This document shows positions 1-7,620 of a stretch of 11,344 nucleotides of DNA, in pieces. This DNA is from Ophiosphaerella korrae. Lineage: Eukaryota; Ascomycota; Dothideomycetes; Pleosporales; Phaeosphaeriaceae. Below the pieces are notes generated by a model. That model saw nothing but the letters and a program-made list of their open reading frames with translations, was not told where the DNA came from and made no database searches. Where the stretch lies: NCBI GenBank assembly GCA_028456385.1, contig JALNQF010000909.1, positions 1-11,344 on the forward strand. The letters are read 5' to 3'. The translations under genes and the position numbers were made by a program. The stretch's first letter is position 1, and each line of letters opens with the position of its first letter.

Positions 1-221
1 TACTATAAAACGTAGAACTACTAGTATATAAAGTAGATACGTATAGAGAATAAGAAAAATAAGAAGTTAAAGAAATCCTAGTACGCTAGTTCTATAATAG
101 TAGGAACTACTACCTAGTAAAATAGATAAGTATAGACAAAAAAGGATAACTATAGGAAGAAATATAGGAACTAGAAAATAATCTTAACTACTCTAAGAAA
201 CTAGAAGACTTCTAAAGTTAA
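1..221 (+). pseudogene. pol 3' end with chromodomain (element A), RIP-inactivated
   Basis: Frame 3 reads the last ~73 codons of integrase and its C-terminal chromodomain. Recognisable pieces are EVKEIL (a chromodomain first strand), a later YYLVK followed by TAG where the family has Trp, and a stop-replaced Trp before a Glu matching the TWEP-like strand. The terminal helix reads as NYSKKLEDF, and the inferred natural stop is TAA at 219-221. Chromodomains in fungal chromoviruses bind methylated H3K9 and direct integration to heterochromatin (established for the family). Internal TAA and TAG codons sit at inferred Gln and Trp positions. The same domain is at 8785-8982 in element B. Confidence 0.85.
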
Positions 222-879
222 AACCCTCTAGAACGCCTAGTAGTAAACTAAGAGAACTAATATTACTATTACTAGATAGAGAGGTAATAGGAGCGCTTAA
301 CGTAGGACCTACTATAGTAATACTAAATACCTTATCTAAGTCTAGCTTAGCTTCTAGAGCTACTAACTACTTAGCTAATTTCTTATTATTTAGCGCCTTT
401 ATCTTATAAAGACGAGAGAGATAAGCTTAATTCTCTACTAGCTTACTCTACGCAAGCTCCTAGATCTACTTATACTTAGCTTTAGCCTCTATAATTTAAG
501 ATAGTAATTTCTCTTAAGCTTAGTTAACAGCTCTCTCTATTATTATTAAGCCTAGACGTAAGAATAAGTATAATAAATATATACTCTATAAGAGAGATAC
601 TAGACACGTTATAGGAACTATAAACGTTTATATAGATATATACCTTATAAGCTCTACTATTGTTTATAGAAACTATACAAAGAGAGTACTTAGGATTTAA
701 CTTAGAGGAGGTATAACAAGAATAAGGAAACATTTTAATACTATTACATAATACGTAATTAGTAAGAAGATATTAATAATATATAGAAGAGGTAACTATA
801 GGGAGTAATAAAGAGCTAGAAATTAACAAAAAGAGTAAGCTAATAACCTTAGCTCTAGAATAGATAAACAAGGACCTAC
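222..879 (-). pseudogene. Candidate antisense ORF in the 3' region of element A
   Basis: No known domain is recognised. Between the pol stop and the polypurine tract, the minus strand carries a frame (codons starting at 879, 876 ... 540 ...) interrupted only by TAA/TAG, each of which could be a former Gln, Arg or Trp codon. The first ~110 codons are rich in Leu, Ile and Phe and could include membrane segments. The next part (about 530-310) is helical in character, with AKAKYK, RLYKIKA and LEAKLDLD. A Ser/Thr/Pro-rich tail follows. The same frame is conserved in element B (8983-9613), where a length difference of 54 against 42 bases (415-468 versus 9176-9217) is a multiple of three. No ATG survives, so the start is unknown. 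A sense frame in the 524-895 part is also fairly conserved, so coding strand is uncertain. Confidence 0.4.
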
Positions 880-881
880 CT

Positions 882-895
882 AAAGGAGGAGATAG
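882..895 (+). promoter_or_regulatory. Polypurine tract of element A
   Basis: The run AAAGGAGGAGATAG lies immediately before the LTR start at 896. It is the expected primer site for plus-strand DNA synthesis in an LTR retrotransposon. The equivalent site in element B is at 9616-9629. Confidence 0.7.
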
Positions 896-1325
896 TATTA
901 CGATAGTAACAAGAGAAATATAGATAGAACTAATTAGCCTTATAACTAAAGGATTAAGTTCTTATAAATACAAAGAATATAAACTTAATTAGGAAACTAT
1001 ATATAATTAGGATACCTAAAGTAATCTATAATCTATAGACTCTTAGCGTTAATAGATTATAGATTAAAGTAATCTATAATCTATTATTCTTAGTAGTAAT
1101 AGATTAATAGATTAGGATAAGTATATAGTTAGTAGCGATGCGCATTATTAAGATAGTATTAGTAATTTAATTATTAACTACGAGCGATAATATAGAGATA
1201 GTTGCAAAATATCTTCTATTATTTATAGCCTATTGTAGATTATAATACAAGCTTTTATTATTACCTTACAATCTACTAATACCTATCTAGGCTATTAGGA
1301 AGTTAACCCTAGTAAGCTAGTAACA
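896..1325 (+). repeat. 3' LTR of element A (type 1 LTR)
   Basis: This LTR runs from TATTACGATAG (canonical TG mutated to TA) to GTAACA, 430 bases. It is homologous to the reversed LTRs at 1447-1842 (C) and 10677-11110 (D) and, in its ends and core, to those of element B. The core near 1124-1170 (ATTATTAAGATAGTATTAG) is shared by all LTRs here. The middle holds repeated TAATCTATAATCTA-like blocks, including a perfect 16-bp inverted repeat at 1051-1066 and 1070-1085. Confidence 0.85.
1051..1085. repeat. Perfect 16-bp inverted repeat in LTR of element A
   Basis: AATAGATTATAGATTA (1051-1066) is exactly complementary to TAATCTATAATCTATT (1070-1085), with the 3-base spacer AAG. A further copy of the right arm lies at 1022-1037. 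The position in the 5' half of the LTR would suit an enhancer-type binding site array or a hairpin, but its role is not known. Confidence 0.75.
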
Positions 1326-1842
1326 ATTATCTAACTTATAACTACTTAAGAGTGCTTTAGCTACTTAGTTAAACTTTCTACTATTGTATTAGCTAGACTA
1401 TACGCTTACTTATACTTTACTTCTTGTAATAACTAAATTAGTAAAGTATAATAGGTGTACTAAGGTTAACTTCCTAATAACCTCTAGAGTTATTAGTAGA
1501 TTAGGAGTTAATAATAAAAGCTTGTATTATAATCTATAATAACTATAAACAATAGTTAATTTATATATATAATATTAAATATTAGCGTTTTAGGTTAGAG
1601 ATTAGATTACTAATACTATCTTAATAATACGTATTCTATTAACTATATACTTATACTAATCTATTTATATATAATTATAGATTACCTTAATCTATTAGTA
1701 TATTATTATAGATTACTACTACGTGTCTTAGTTATAGGTAGTTTCCTAATTAAGGTTGTTACCCTACTTATCTTATACTTCGTTAGTATCTAAGTTAAGA
1801 CTAATTAGTTCTATCTCGATTTCTCTTGTTACGCTTATAACA
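1326..1842 (-). mobile_element. Element C: 5' LTR and leader of a reversed copy
   Basis: This is a minus-strand Gypsy copy. Its 5' LTR is at 1447-1842 and its leader/early gag (1326-1446) is the reverse complement of the stretch following the 5' LTR of element B (about 3020-3145), and matches 10556-10676 of element D directly. The leader breaks off at 1326 because element A is inserted there; the rest of C lies beyond the left edge. On the right, C abuts gag sequence of element D, so C is itself inserted into D. The expected target-site copy is ACTAT (1843-1847). Confidence 0.83.
1447..1842 (-). repeat. 5' LTR of element C (type 1 LTR)
   Basis: Read on the minus strand it begins TGTTATAAGCGTAACAAG at 1842 and ends CCTATTATA at 1447, 396 bases. 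The leader sequence (CTTTACTAATTTAG, minus strand) follows at once, where a primer-binding site would be expected; I cannot match it to a tRNA. The middle has the TAATCTA / TAGATTA blocks of the type 1 LTR, around 1657-1718. Confidence 0.82.
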
Positions 1843-2524
1843 ACTATCTTACTCTCTACTTACTAAAAAGATATATATAGTAGTTATCCTTATAATAAAA
1901 GGTCTAATAGAGTATTATATATTATATTTCTTTACTCCTAGCTACTTTCTTTTAAGGTTTAGCTTATACTTTAAGTACTTTCTTCTTACTCTTTATTATC
2001 TTTAACTAAGCTTTCTTGTTTTTCTTAAAGTCTTTACTTCTATAGTCTTTTATAAAGTATCTTAGTTTCTTATATTTATAATATACTATATCCTTTTTCT
2101 ATTTTTAATAGTAGTTTTTCGTGTAGTAGTTTAGCTTACTATAGTTAAAGTATATAAAGTCTTTATTTTTCTTCTTTTTTCTATCCTTATTTATATTAAA
2201 GATTATAGAGTCTCTCTTATTATAGTTCTAAGTAGATCCTCTATACTTATTCTTTTTTTATTCTTAAAGATTATTATTAATCTATATTACTTATTACTTT
2301 AGAGCTTCTAGTATTCTTAGCTTTTCTATATAGATTATTTTATATTATATTTTTAAGTTTAGTCTTTATTAAAATTATAATATTAAAGATAGTTTATCCT
2401 ATTCTATATTTTGTAATAGTTATTTAAACTATAATATATATTTAGGAATACTTTTATTTTATATAAGCTTTTCTAGCCTTTCTTTAGCTTATTAGGTAAT
2501 ATCTATATCTTTAAATACTACTCT
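1843..2524 (-). pseudogene. gag: Element D gag, middle and late part (reversed), RIP-inactivated
   Basis: The reverse complement matches element B gag from about 4082 to 4758 along its full length. It covers the end of the capsid region (helical, with FK..LL) and the two nucleic-acid-binding knuckles. On the minus strand the knuckles lie at about 2163-2036. Their CCHC residues read mostly as Tyr, as expected from Cys TGC/TGT to TAC/TAT. Gag would assemble the particle and bind element RNA. The piece ends at 2524 where element B is inserted and resumes at 10071; at 1843 it is cut by element C. No intact start or uninterrupted frame remains. Confidence 0.85.
2520..2524. repeat. Left target-site duplication of element B (ACTCT)
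   Basis: ACTCT directly precedes the LTR start TGTTATAGC and is repeated exactly at 10071-10075, right after the 3' LTR end TTAACA. Removing element B and one copy joins the two halves of element D gag without a gap. Five-base duplications are typical of Ty3/Gypsy integration. Confidence 0.92.
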
Positions 2525-3019
2525 TGTTATAGCTATAACAAGAGAAAGCTAATTAGAGCCTATTAGCCTTACTATAGATAATAACAACACGTACGACCTA
2601 TAAGACAATAAACCCTACTAGGAAGCTAACTATAATAGAGACACGTAATAAATTCGTAATTTACAATCTTAGTAAATATAAAGTACAAAGCTAAGTACGT
2701 AATAAATTTACAATTTATAATCTTAGTAAATACAAAGTATAAAGCTAAGTATATAATAAATTTATAATTTGTAATCTTAGTAAATACAAAGTATAAAGCT
2801 AGCTAAGAGGCCTAGGTATATAGTTAGTAGTAATGTACATTATTAGGATAGTATTAGTAATCTAATCTCTAACCTAGAACGCTAATACTTAATAATATAC
2901 ACGTAAATTAACTATTATTTATAGTTATTACTAATTACTATATAAGCTTTTGTTATTACCTCTTAATCTACTAATACTCTATAAGTTATTAGGAAGTTAA
3001 CCCTAGAGGCCTATTAATA
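2525..3019 (+). repeat. 5' LTR of element B (type 2 LTR)
   Basis: The LTR begins with an unmutated TG (TGTTATAGC) and ends CCTATTAATA, where the partner at 10070 still has the canonical CA. It is 54 bases longer than the 3' LTR because it has three rather than two copies of an internal 54-base tandem unit. Where the two are compared over the first ~125 bases, every difference I saw is a C/T or G/A transition. The sequence after it (CCTTACTAATTTAGC) is the expected primer-binding site position; the tRNA is not identifiable. Confidence 0.9.
2644..2805 (+). repeat. 54-base tandem repeat, three units, in 5' LTR of B
   Basis: Units run 2644-2697, 2698-2751 and 2752-2805. Each contains AATAAATT, then ATCTTAGTAAATA and AAGTA.AAAGCTA. 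Units differ mainly by transitions. The 3' LTR of the same element has two units (9749-9856) and the solo LTR E has two degenerate ones (about 3473-3588, reversed). Tandem units in this part of an LTR often act as promoter or enhancer elements; that role is an inference here. Confidence 0.88.
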
Positions 3020-3255
3020 CCTTACTAATTTAGCTATTAAGAAAAGCAAAGCGTAAGTAGCGTATAGTCTAGCTAATACAATAGTAGAAAGTTTAACTAA
3101 AAAGGGGCTAAAGTACCCCTAAGTAGCTATAAGTTAGATAATATAGTATAGAGAGACATTAAAAACTATTTAAATAACTTAATTTCTAAGAAAAAAGATA
3201 TAAAAATAGTAATTAACGCCTTAGAAACCTAAAATAAGAAACTCTAGGAATATAC

Positions 3256-3260
3256 AAAAT
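3256..3260. repeat. Left target-site duplication of solo LTR E (AAAAT)
   Basis: AAAAT precedes the LTR end TGTAATAGG and recurs exactly at 3718-3722 after the other LTR end. The uninterrupted gag of element D (near 10430-10445, minus strand) shows that the two gag halves of B meet here. Confidence 0.85.
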
Positions 3261-3717
3261 TGTAATAGGCTACCTACGTCGACTACTAGTAGCTATTAGA
3301 GTATTAGTAGATTAGGAGTTAATAGTAAAGTTCGTATAAGTAATCTATAATAACTAATATTAATAGAAGATGTTTTGTAATTGTCTTGTATTAGTATTCT
3401 ATAGTTAAAGGATTAAATTACTAATACTATCTTAATAATACGTATCGCTACTAACTATATAGTAATAATATCTTAGCAGCTTTGTTACTTTGTATTTACT
3501 AAGATCGCGAATTTATAAATTTATTATATAATAGCTTTATAACTTTGTGTTTACTAAGATTGTAAATTTATAAATTTGTTACGTGTCTATATTGTAGTTA
3601 GCTTTCTAGTTAAACTTATTATCTTATAGGTTGTTACCTTACTCGTCCTATACTTTGTTAGTAGCTAAGCGTAGACTAATTGGTTTTATCTTAGTTTTCC
3701 TTGTTACTACTATAATA
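3261..3717 (-). repeat. Solo LTR E inserted in gag of element B (type 2 LTR)
   Basis: This 457-base LTR lies opposite to element B. On the minus strand it runs from TATTATAGTAGTAACAAG at 3717 to GCCTATTACA at 3261. Its core and 54-base tandem units resemble the LTRs of B rather than those of A, C and D. No internal element sequence remains, which indicates LTR-LTR recombination after insertion. The added length (457 plus 5) is divisible by three, so it keeps the gag frame, though this hardly matters in a dead copy. It is among the youngest insertions in the window. Confidence 0.9.
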
Positions 3718-3722
3718 AAAAT
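3718..3722. repeat. Right target-site duplication of solo LTR E (AAAAT)
   Basis: Exact second copy of AAAAT found at 3256-3260; gag of element B resumes directly after it. Confidence 0.85.
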
Positions 3723-4640
3723 AGAATAAGGCTTAAATTAAAGTAGTTATAGAAAGATAAAACTAGATAGAATTAATTATACAAAGACTAAAGATAAGCG
3801 CGATAAAGAAACTACTTAAGATACCTATTCTTAAGAAATTTAATAGAATAAGAGAAAAACTAAGACCCTTTATAGTATTAGTATAACTCTAGATAGATAT
3901 ATAAGTACTATACTTTAATATAGAAGAAAAGAAGGTAATATATATTAGAATGCACTTAGAAGAAGATATAATAAGATAGTTTAAACCTTATTAGATAGAC
4001 TATATAATATACGCTCTAATAATATAGAAGGATAAAACTAGAGCTATCTTTAGAAGTTATAAATACTTTACTAGATAAATAAGAGTAGCGTTTAGAGATA
4101 TAGATATTACCTAATAAGCTAAAGAAAAACTTAAAAGACTTATACAATAGAAGAGTATCTCTAAATACGTATTATAGTTTAAATAACTATTATAGAATAT
4201 AGAATAGAATAAATTAGCCCTAATATTACGATTTAAACAAAGATTAAACAAGAAAATCTAATACAAAATAATTTATATAGAGAAACTAAGAATACTAGAA
4301 GCTCTAAAATAATAGGTAATATAAATTAATAACGATTTTTAAGAATAGAAGAAGAACAAGTATAGTAACTAACCTAGAAACTAGGACGTTAGAGACCCTA
4401 TAATCCTTAATACTAATAAGGATAGAAAAAAGAAGAAGAATAAAGACTTTACGTACTTTAACTATAGTAAGAAAGGCTACTACGTAAAAGACTACTAATT
4501 ATAAAAGAAAAAGGATATAGTATACTATAAATATAAGAAACTAAGACACTTTATAAAAGACTATAGAAGTAAGGACTATAAAAAAGATAAAGAAATATAG
4601 TTAAAAATAACTAAAAATAAGAAAGAAGTACTAAAAGTAT

Positions 4641-5750
4641 AGGCTAAACCTTAAGAGAAGGTAGCTAGGAGTAAAGAAATATAATACGTAATACTTTATT
4701 AGACCTTTTATTATAAAGATAACTACTATATATATCTTTCTAATAAGTAGAGAGTAGGATACTTCTTATAATAGAGAAATAGAGTAGTAGTAATAAAAGA
4801 AAGAATAAAAGTATAGTTAAAAGAAATAGTATATATAATAGACCTACTAATAGAAGATTTAGAAGAGAAAGAACCTTAGATTCTATTAATCTAGGCTAAA
4901 GAACTAGCACTAGATAAAGAGACTACTATAGCTTTCTCTAAAGAACTATAAAGAAGTAAGAAATAAGTTAGTATAAGAGGTATAGAGTACGCCTAGCTAG
5001 ATATATATAGCTATAATAGCTATATAACAATAGATATAGAGGAATAAAATAAGTAATAGAAGTTTATTTAGAAATACTTACAAGTTATAAGTATAGAAGA
5101 AGCGTATAAAGACTAAAAAGAACGTAATCCTAAAGAAATAAAGTTTATACTATTTTAGAAATAGATAAAGTAATATATAGTTATAGTAAGAAGAATACCT
5201 ATATAAAAGGAATAGTAGTTCCTTGTAAGAAAAACGTAATAGATTAACAAAGTCTATACACTAAGAGTACTAGTAGTATATTATATCTTAATAATAGATA
5301 CACCTAGAAAAGATAAATACTAGGAAGGAGATAATAAAATAATAAATCTAAAACACCTAGTATACTTTAAAGTATTATAGATATTATACTTAGATAAGAA
5401 TTATATTATATATAGAAACCCTAAAGCAAATAATACTATATAGCCTATAAGAAAGAGAGGCTATAACTATACTAAAGTAATTCTAGTAGAAGATATCTAA
5501 GGATAGGAAATAATACTAGAAGAAGGTTACGTGGTAGTAAGACTAGGACTAAAATTATCTAAGAAATACGTTTTAGGAGAACTATAGTACAAATACAAGA
5601 ATAATAAATATCTAAAATATAAAGAATATAAACTTAAAATAGAGCTATAGCCCTAGAAAGATAGATAATTTATAAAATCGCCTAAGTAAAAATAGCTAAA
5701 AGGTATAAGAGGCCTATATATTATAAAAATAAGTATATACTAAGAAAAGA
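4641..5750 (+). pseudogene. Linker region between gag knuckles and protease (element B)
   Basis: About 1.1 kb separates the second zinc knuckle from the protease, longer than the short linker in many Gypsy elements. No known domain is recognised. In frame 2, the stretch from about 5280 to 5750 has only a few TAA/TAG interruptions and reads as a plausible protein. It has a Tyr/Lys/Asn-rich patch near 5370-5430 that may once have been Cys/His-rich (Cys and His both become Tyr under RIP), then GYVVVRLGLKLSKKYVLGEL near 5530-5580. The frame joins that of the protease, so it may be the C-terminal extension of gag or the N-terminal part of pol. Element D shows the same sequence up to B position ~4758. 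Confidence 0.5.
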
Positions 5751-6060
5751 AAGTATAATTAATAATTAATAGTAAAGCTATAAGAAACTTTATATTAAAG
5801 AAATTTATAGAAATATAAGGAATACGTTATATAATAAAGAATACCCTTAACAACTAAGTATAATTAAAGGAAAACTATTTTAGGAACCTATTAGGTTTAA
5901 GATAGTTACTTCTACATTAGAACTAGAAGGAATAATAATTAGAAATATAGTTATAGATATAACAACAATTAATAATAAACAAGATATAATACTAGGTATA
6001 CTATAGTTACAAATAATAAACTCTAGGATTAATTAGAGAATAGGAAAAATTAGTTATCTT
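5751..6060 (+). pseudogene. Retropepsin-like aspartic protease (element B), active site lost
   Basis: The protease would cut the Gag-Pol polyprotein. In frame 2 at 5759-5790 the sequence reads LIINSKAIRNF, corresponding to the family's L-I-D-S-G-A active-site loop, with Asp changed to Asn (AAT at 5768-5770) and Gly to Lys. The second signature, D-I-I-L-G near 5983-5997 followed by TAG for Trp (W-L motif), is in frame 1. The shift from frame 2 to frame 1 occurs between about 5860 and 5900 and probably reflects an indel. The Asp to Asn change is the G-to-A product of RIP. Confidence 0.8.
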
Positions 6061-6300
6061 AAGAAAGATATAATAAAAGCTAACATAAGTATATATAAAA
6101 GAGAATTCCCTAAAGAATATAAGAAATAAGAAAAATAACTTATAGAACCTAAAGACTACTTTCTAGAATATTAGCTATAGGACTTAGCGATAGATATAAA
6201 AGAAGATAAGGACGTAGGATAGAGCCTAGTTTATAGAAAAATAGAAGAAGAATCTAAAATTAAATAAGTATTTATTAAAAACGCTATAAAGAAAGGATAG

Positions 6301-6960
6301 ATATAGGAATCTAAGTCCTTAGTAGTATATAGACTTATTTTTATAGATAAGAAAAGAATAAGTAATAAAAGACTTTACGTAGACTTTAGAAAGACTAACG
6401 TAATTATAAACAAAAACTAATACCCTTTACTATAAATAGATAAAATACAAGATAGGCTATAAAAGGTAAAAATCTTTATAAAACTAGATATCTAGAACGC
6501 CTACTATTAGATTAGAATTAAGAAAAGTAATAAATAGAAAATAGTATTTAGAATATAATATAGACTATATAAATACTTAGTTATACTCTTTAGCTTAATA
6601 AATATACTAGTAGCCTTCTAGGAAAGAATTAATATAGTATTAAGAGAGTACTTAGACGTATTTATATTTATATACCTAGACAATATCCTTTTATTCTTAG
6701 AAATAGAGAAAGAACACGTATAATATATATATAAAGTGCTAGAAAAACTAGTAGAAAATAAATTATTCCTAAAAATAAGAAAATATAAATTTTATATAAA
6801 GGAAATAGACTTCCTTAGATTTAGTATAGAACTAGGAAAAATTAAGATTAATCTAGAAAAGATTAAGTTAATTAATAAATAGCTAACACCTAAAAACGTA
6901 AAAGAAGTATAATAATTTTATAGACTAGCAAACTTCTATAGAAAGCTAATAGTAAGATAG
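6301..6960 (+). pseudogene. pol: Reverse transcriptase (element B), YLDD mutated to YLDN
   Basis: This domain would copy the element RNA into DNA. Frame 1 gives a clear Gypsy-type reverse transcriptase: SKSLVV..LIFIDKK near 6310, LYVDFRKTN near 6370, YPLL.ID near 6421, then KLDI.NAYY.I..KS at 6481 with the first catalytic Asp retained (6487-6489). REYLDVFIFIYLDN follows, where the catalytic YLDD box at 6673-6684 has its last Asp changed to Asn (AAT at 6682-6684). The thumb region FYI.EI.FL....E..KI continues to about 6900, then FYRLANFYRKLI. Stops are all TAA or TAG at inferred Gln, Arg or Trp positions. Confidence 0.93.
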
Positions 6961-7020
6961 TCTAAAAATATAGAACTAATAATAAGACTTATAAAAAAAG
7001 ATACGCTATTTAAATAGATA

Positions 7021-7500
7021 AAGGAATACGACAAAGTATTTAATAAGATTAAGAAAAAGTTTATAGAAAACCTAGTTATTAGAATATATAACCTAGACCT
7101 ACTAGTAATAGTAAAAATAGACGTATCTAACTTAGTCTATAGAATAGTACTAATACAAGAAGACCTAAAAACTAAAAAAGAGTACTTAGTTAAATACTTT
7201 TCTAAGAAAATAAAGCTAGTAGAGCTTAACTACTTAATTTATAATAAGGAGATACTAGTAATCTATAAAGTATTTAAATAATAGAGAGTATACTTATAAG
7301 GAATAAAGTACTAAATAAAAGTCTATATAGACTATAAGAATCTTATAAGATTTATAATAAATAAGGAATTATTATAATACTATATAAGATAGTAGGAATT
7401 CCTATTAATATTTAATTTAGAAATTATATATACAAAAGGGAAAGATAATTAATTTATAGACGCCCTTAGTAGAAGACTAGACTTATAAGAAGAAGTAAGT
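7021..7500 (+). pseudogene. pol: RNase H domain of pol (element B)
   Basis: This is the tethered RNase H that would degrade the RNA strand of the RNA-DNA hybrid. In frame 1, VKIDVSN at about 7114-7134 carries the first catalytic Asp (7120-7122). KYFSKKI then KLVELNYLIYNKEIL follows, equivalent to the family's S.K..AE.NY.I.DKELLA motif, then VYIDYKNL near 7323-7346 (TDHKNL in relatives, His to Tyr). It ends with YTKGKDN..FIDALSRR, the usual end of this domain, near 7430-7480. Several stop codons interrupt the last third. Confidence 0.9.
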
Positions 7501-7620
7501 ACTACTAGTATAGTTCTAGTTAAGAACAAAGAAGGATATCTAATCCTAAATATACCTAAGATAGCTATAATACTTAAAAGAATAAGTAGTAAACTAGATA
7601 AATAGATCTAAAAAACAATA

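Larger units (their letters stand above)
1..1325 (+). mobile_element. Element A: 3' part of a Ty3/Gypsy chromovirus
   Basis: This is the 3' end of a second plus-strand copy of the element that occupies 2525-10070. Positions 1-290 match 8761-9050 base for base apart from mostly transition differences and short indels. It holds the pol end with chromodomain, the 3' region, a polypurine tract and the 3' LTR; the rest lies left of the window. Its LTR ends at 1325, directly against a minus-strand leader that belongs to element C, so A inserted into C. The expected right target-site copy is ATTAT (1326-1330); its partner is outside the window. Confidence 0.88.
3057..4640 (+). pseudogene. gag: gag of element B (capsid and two CCHC knuckles), split by solo LTR E
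   Basis: Gag forms the retrotransposon particle and packages its RNA. The N-terminal part starts near 3057 in frame 3 (VAYSLAN, VESLT) and shifts to frame 2 near 3108, where B lacks one base that element D has. A helical segment ends at 3260, the solo LTR intervenes, and gag resumes at 3723 in frame 2. The capsid region at about 4080-4260 contains VAFRDIDI, AKEKLKRL, ISKYVL.FK and LILRFKQ.LNKK. Two knuckles with CX2CX4HX4C spacing follow: residues at 4454, 4463, 4478 and 4493, then 4523, 4532, 4547 and 4562. All Cys are now Tyr codons; of the two His, the first is Tyr and the second is intact (CAC at 4547). The original start codon is lost. Confidence 0.87.

Noticed and set aside
524..733. 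A 69-codon ATG-initiated ORF on the minus strand
   Set aside because: It is in a different frame from the conserved antisense frame, has no counterpart in element B, lacks recognisable motifs and has the composition of AT-rich noise. It lies in the 3' region of element A.
896..1842. A DNA transposon with terminal inverted repeats (896-1325 against 1447-1842)
   Set aside because: The two arms are LTRs of two different elements in opposite orientation. Each is joined to its own polypurine tract or leader, and the 1326-1446 piece is the leader of element C, so this is a nested insertion and not a TIR element.
2644..2805. CRISPR-like array
   Set aside because: Units are contiguous 54-base tandem copies without unique spacers and lie inside an LTR.
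5860..5900. Programmed frameshift between gag and pol
   Set aside because: The frame change (2 to 1) falls inside the protease, after its active-site loop, and I see no slippery heptamer with supporting structure. A random indel in a dead copy explains it better.
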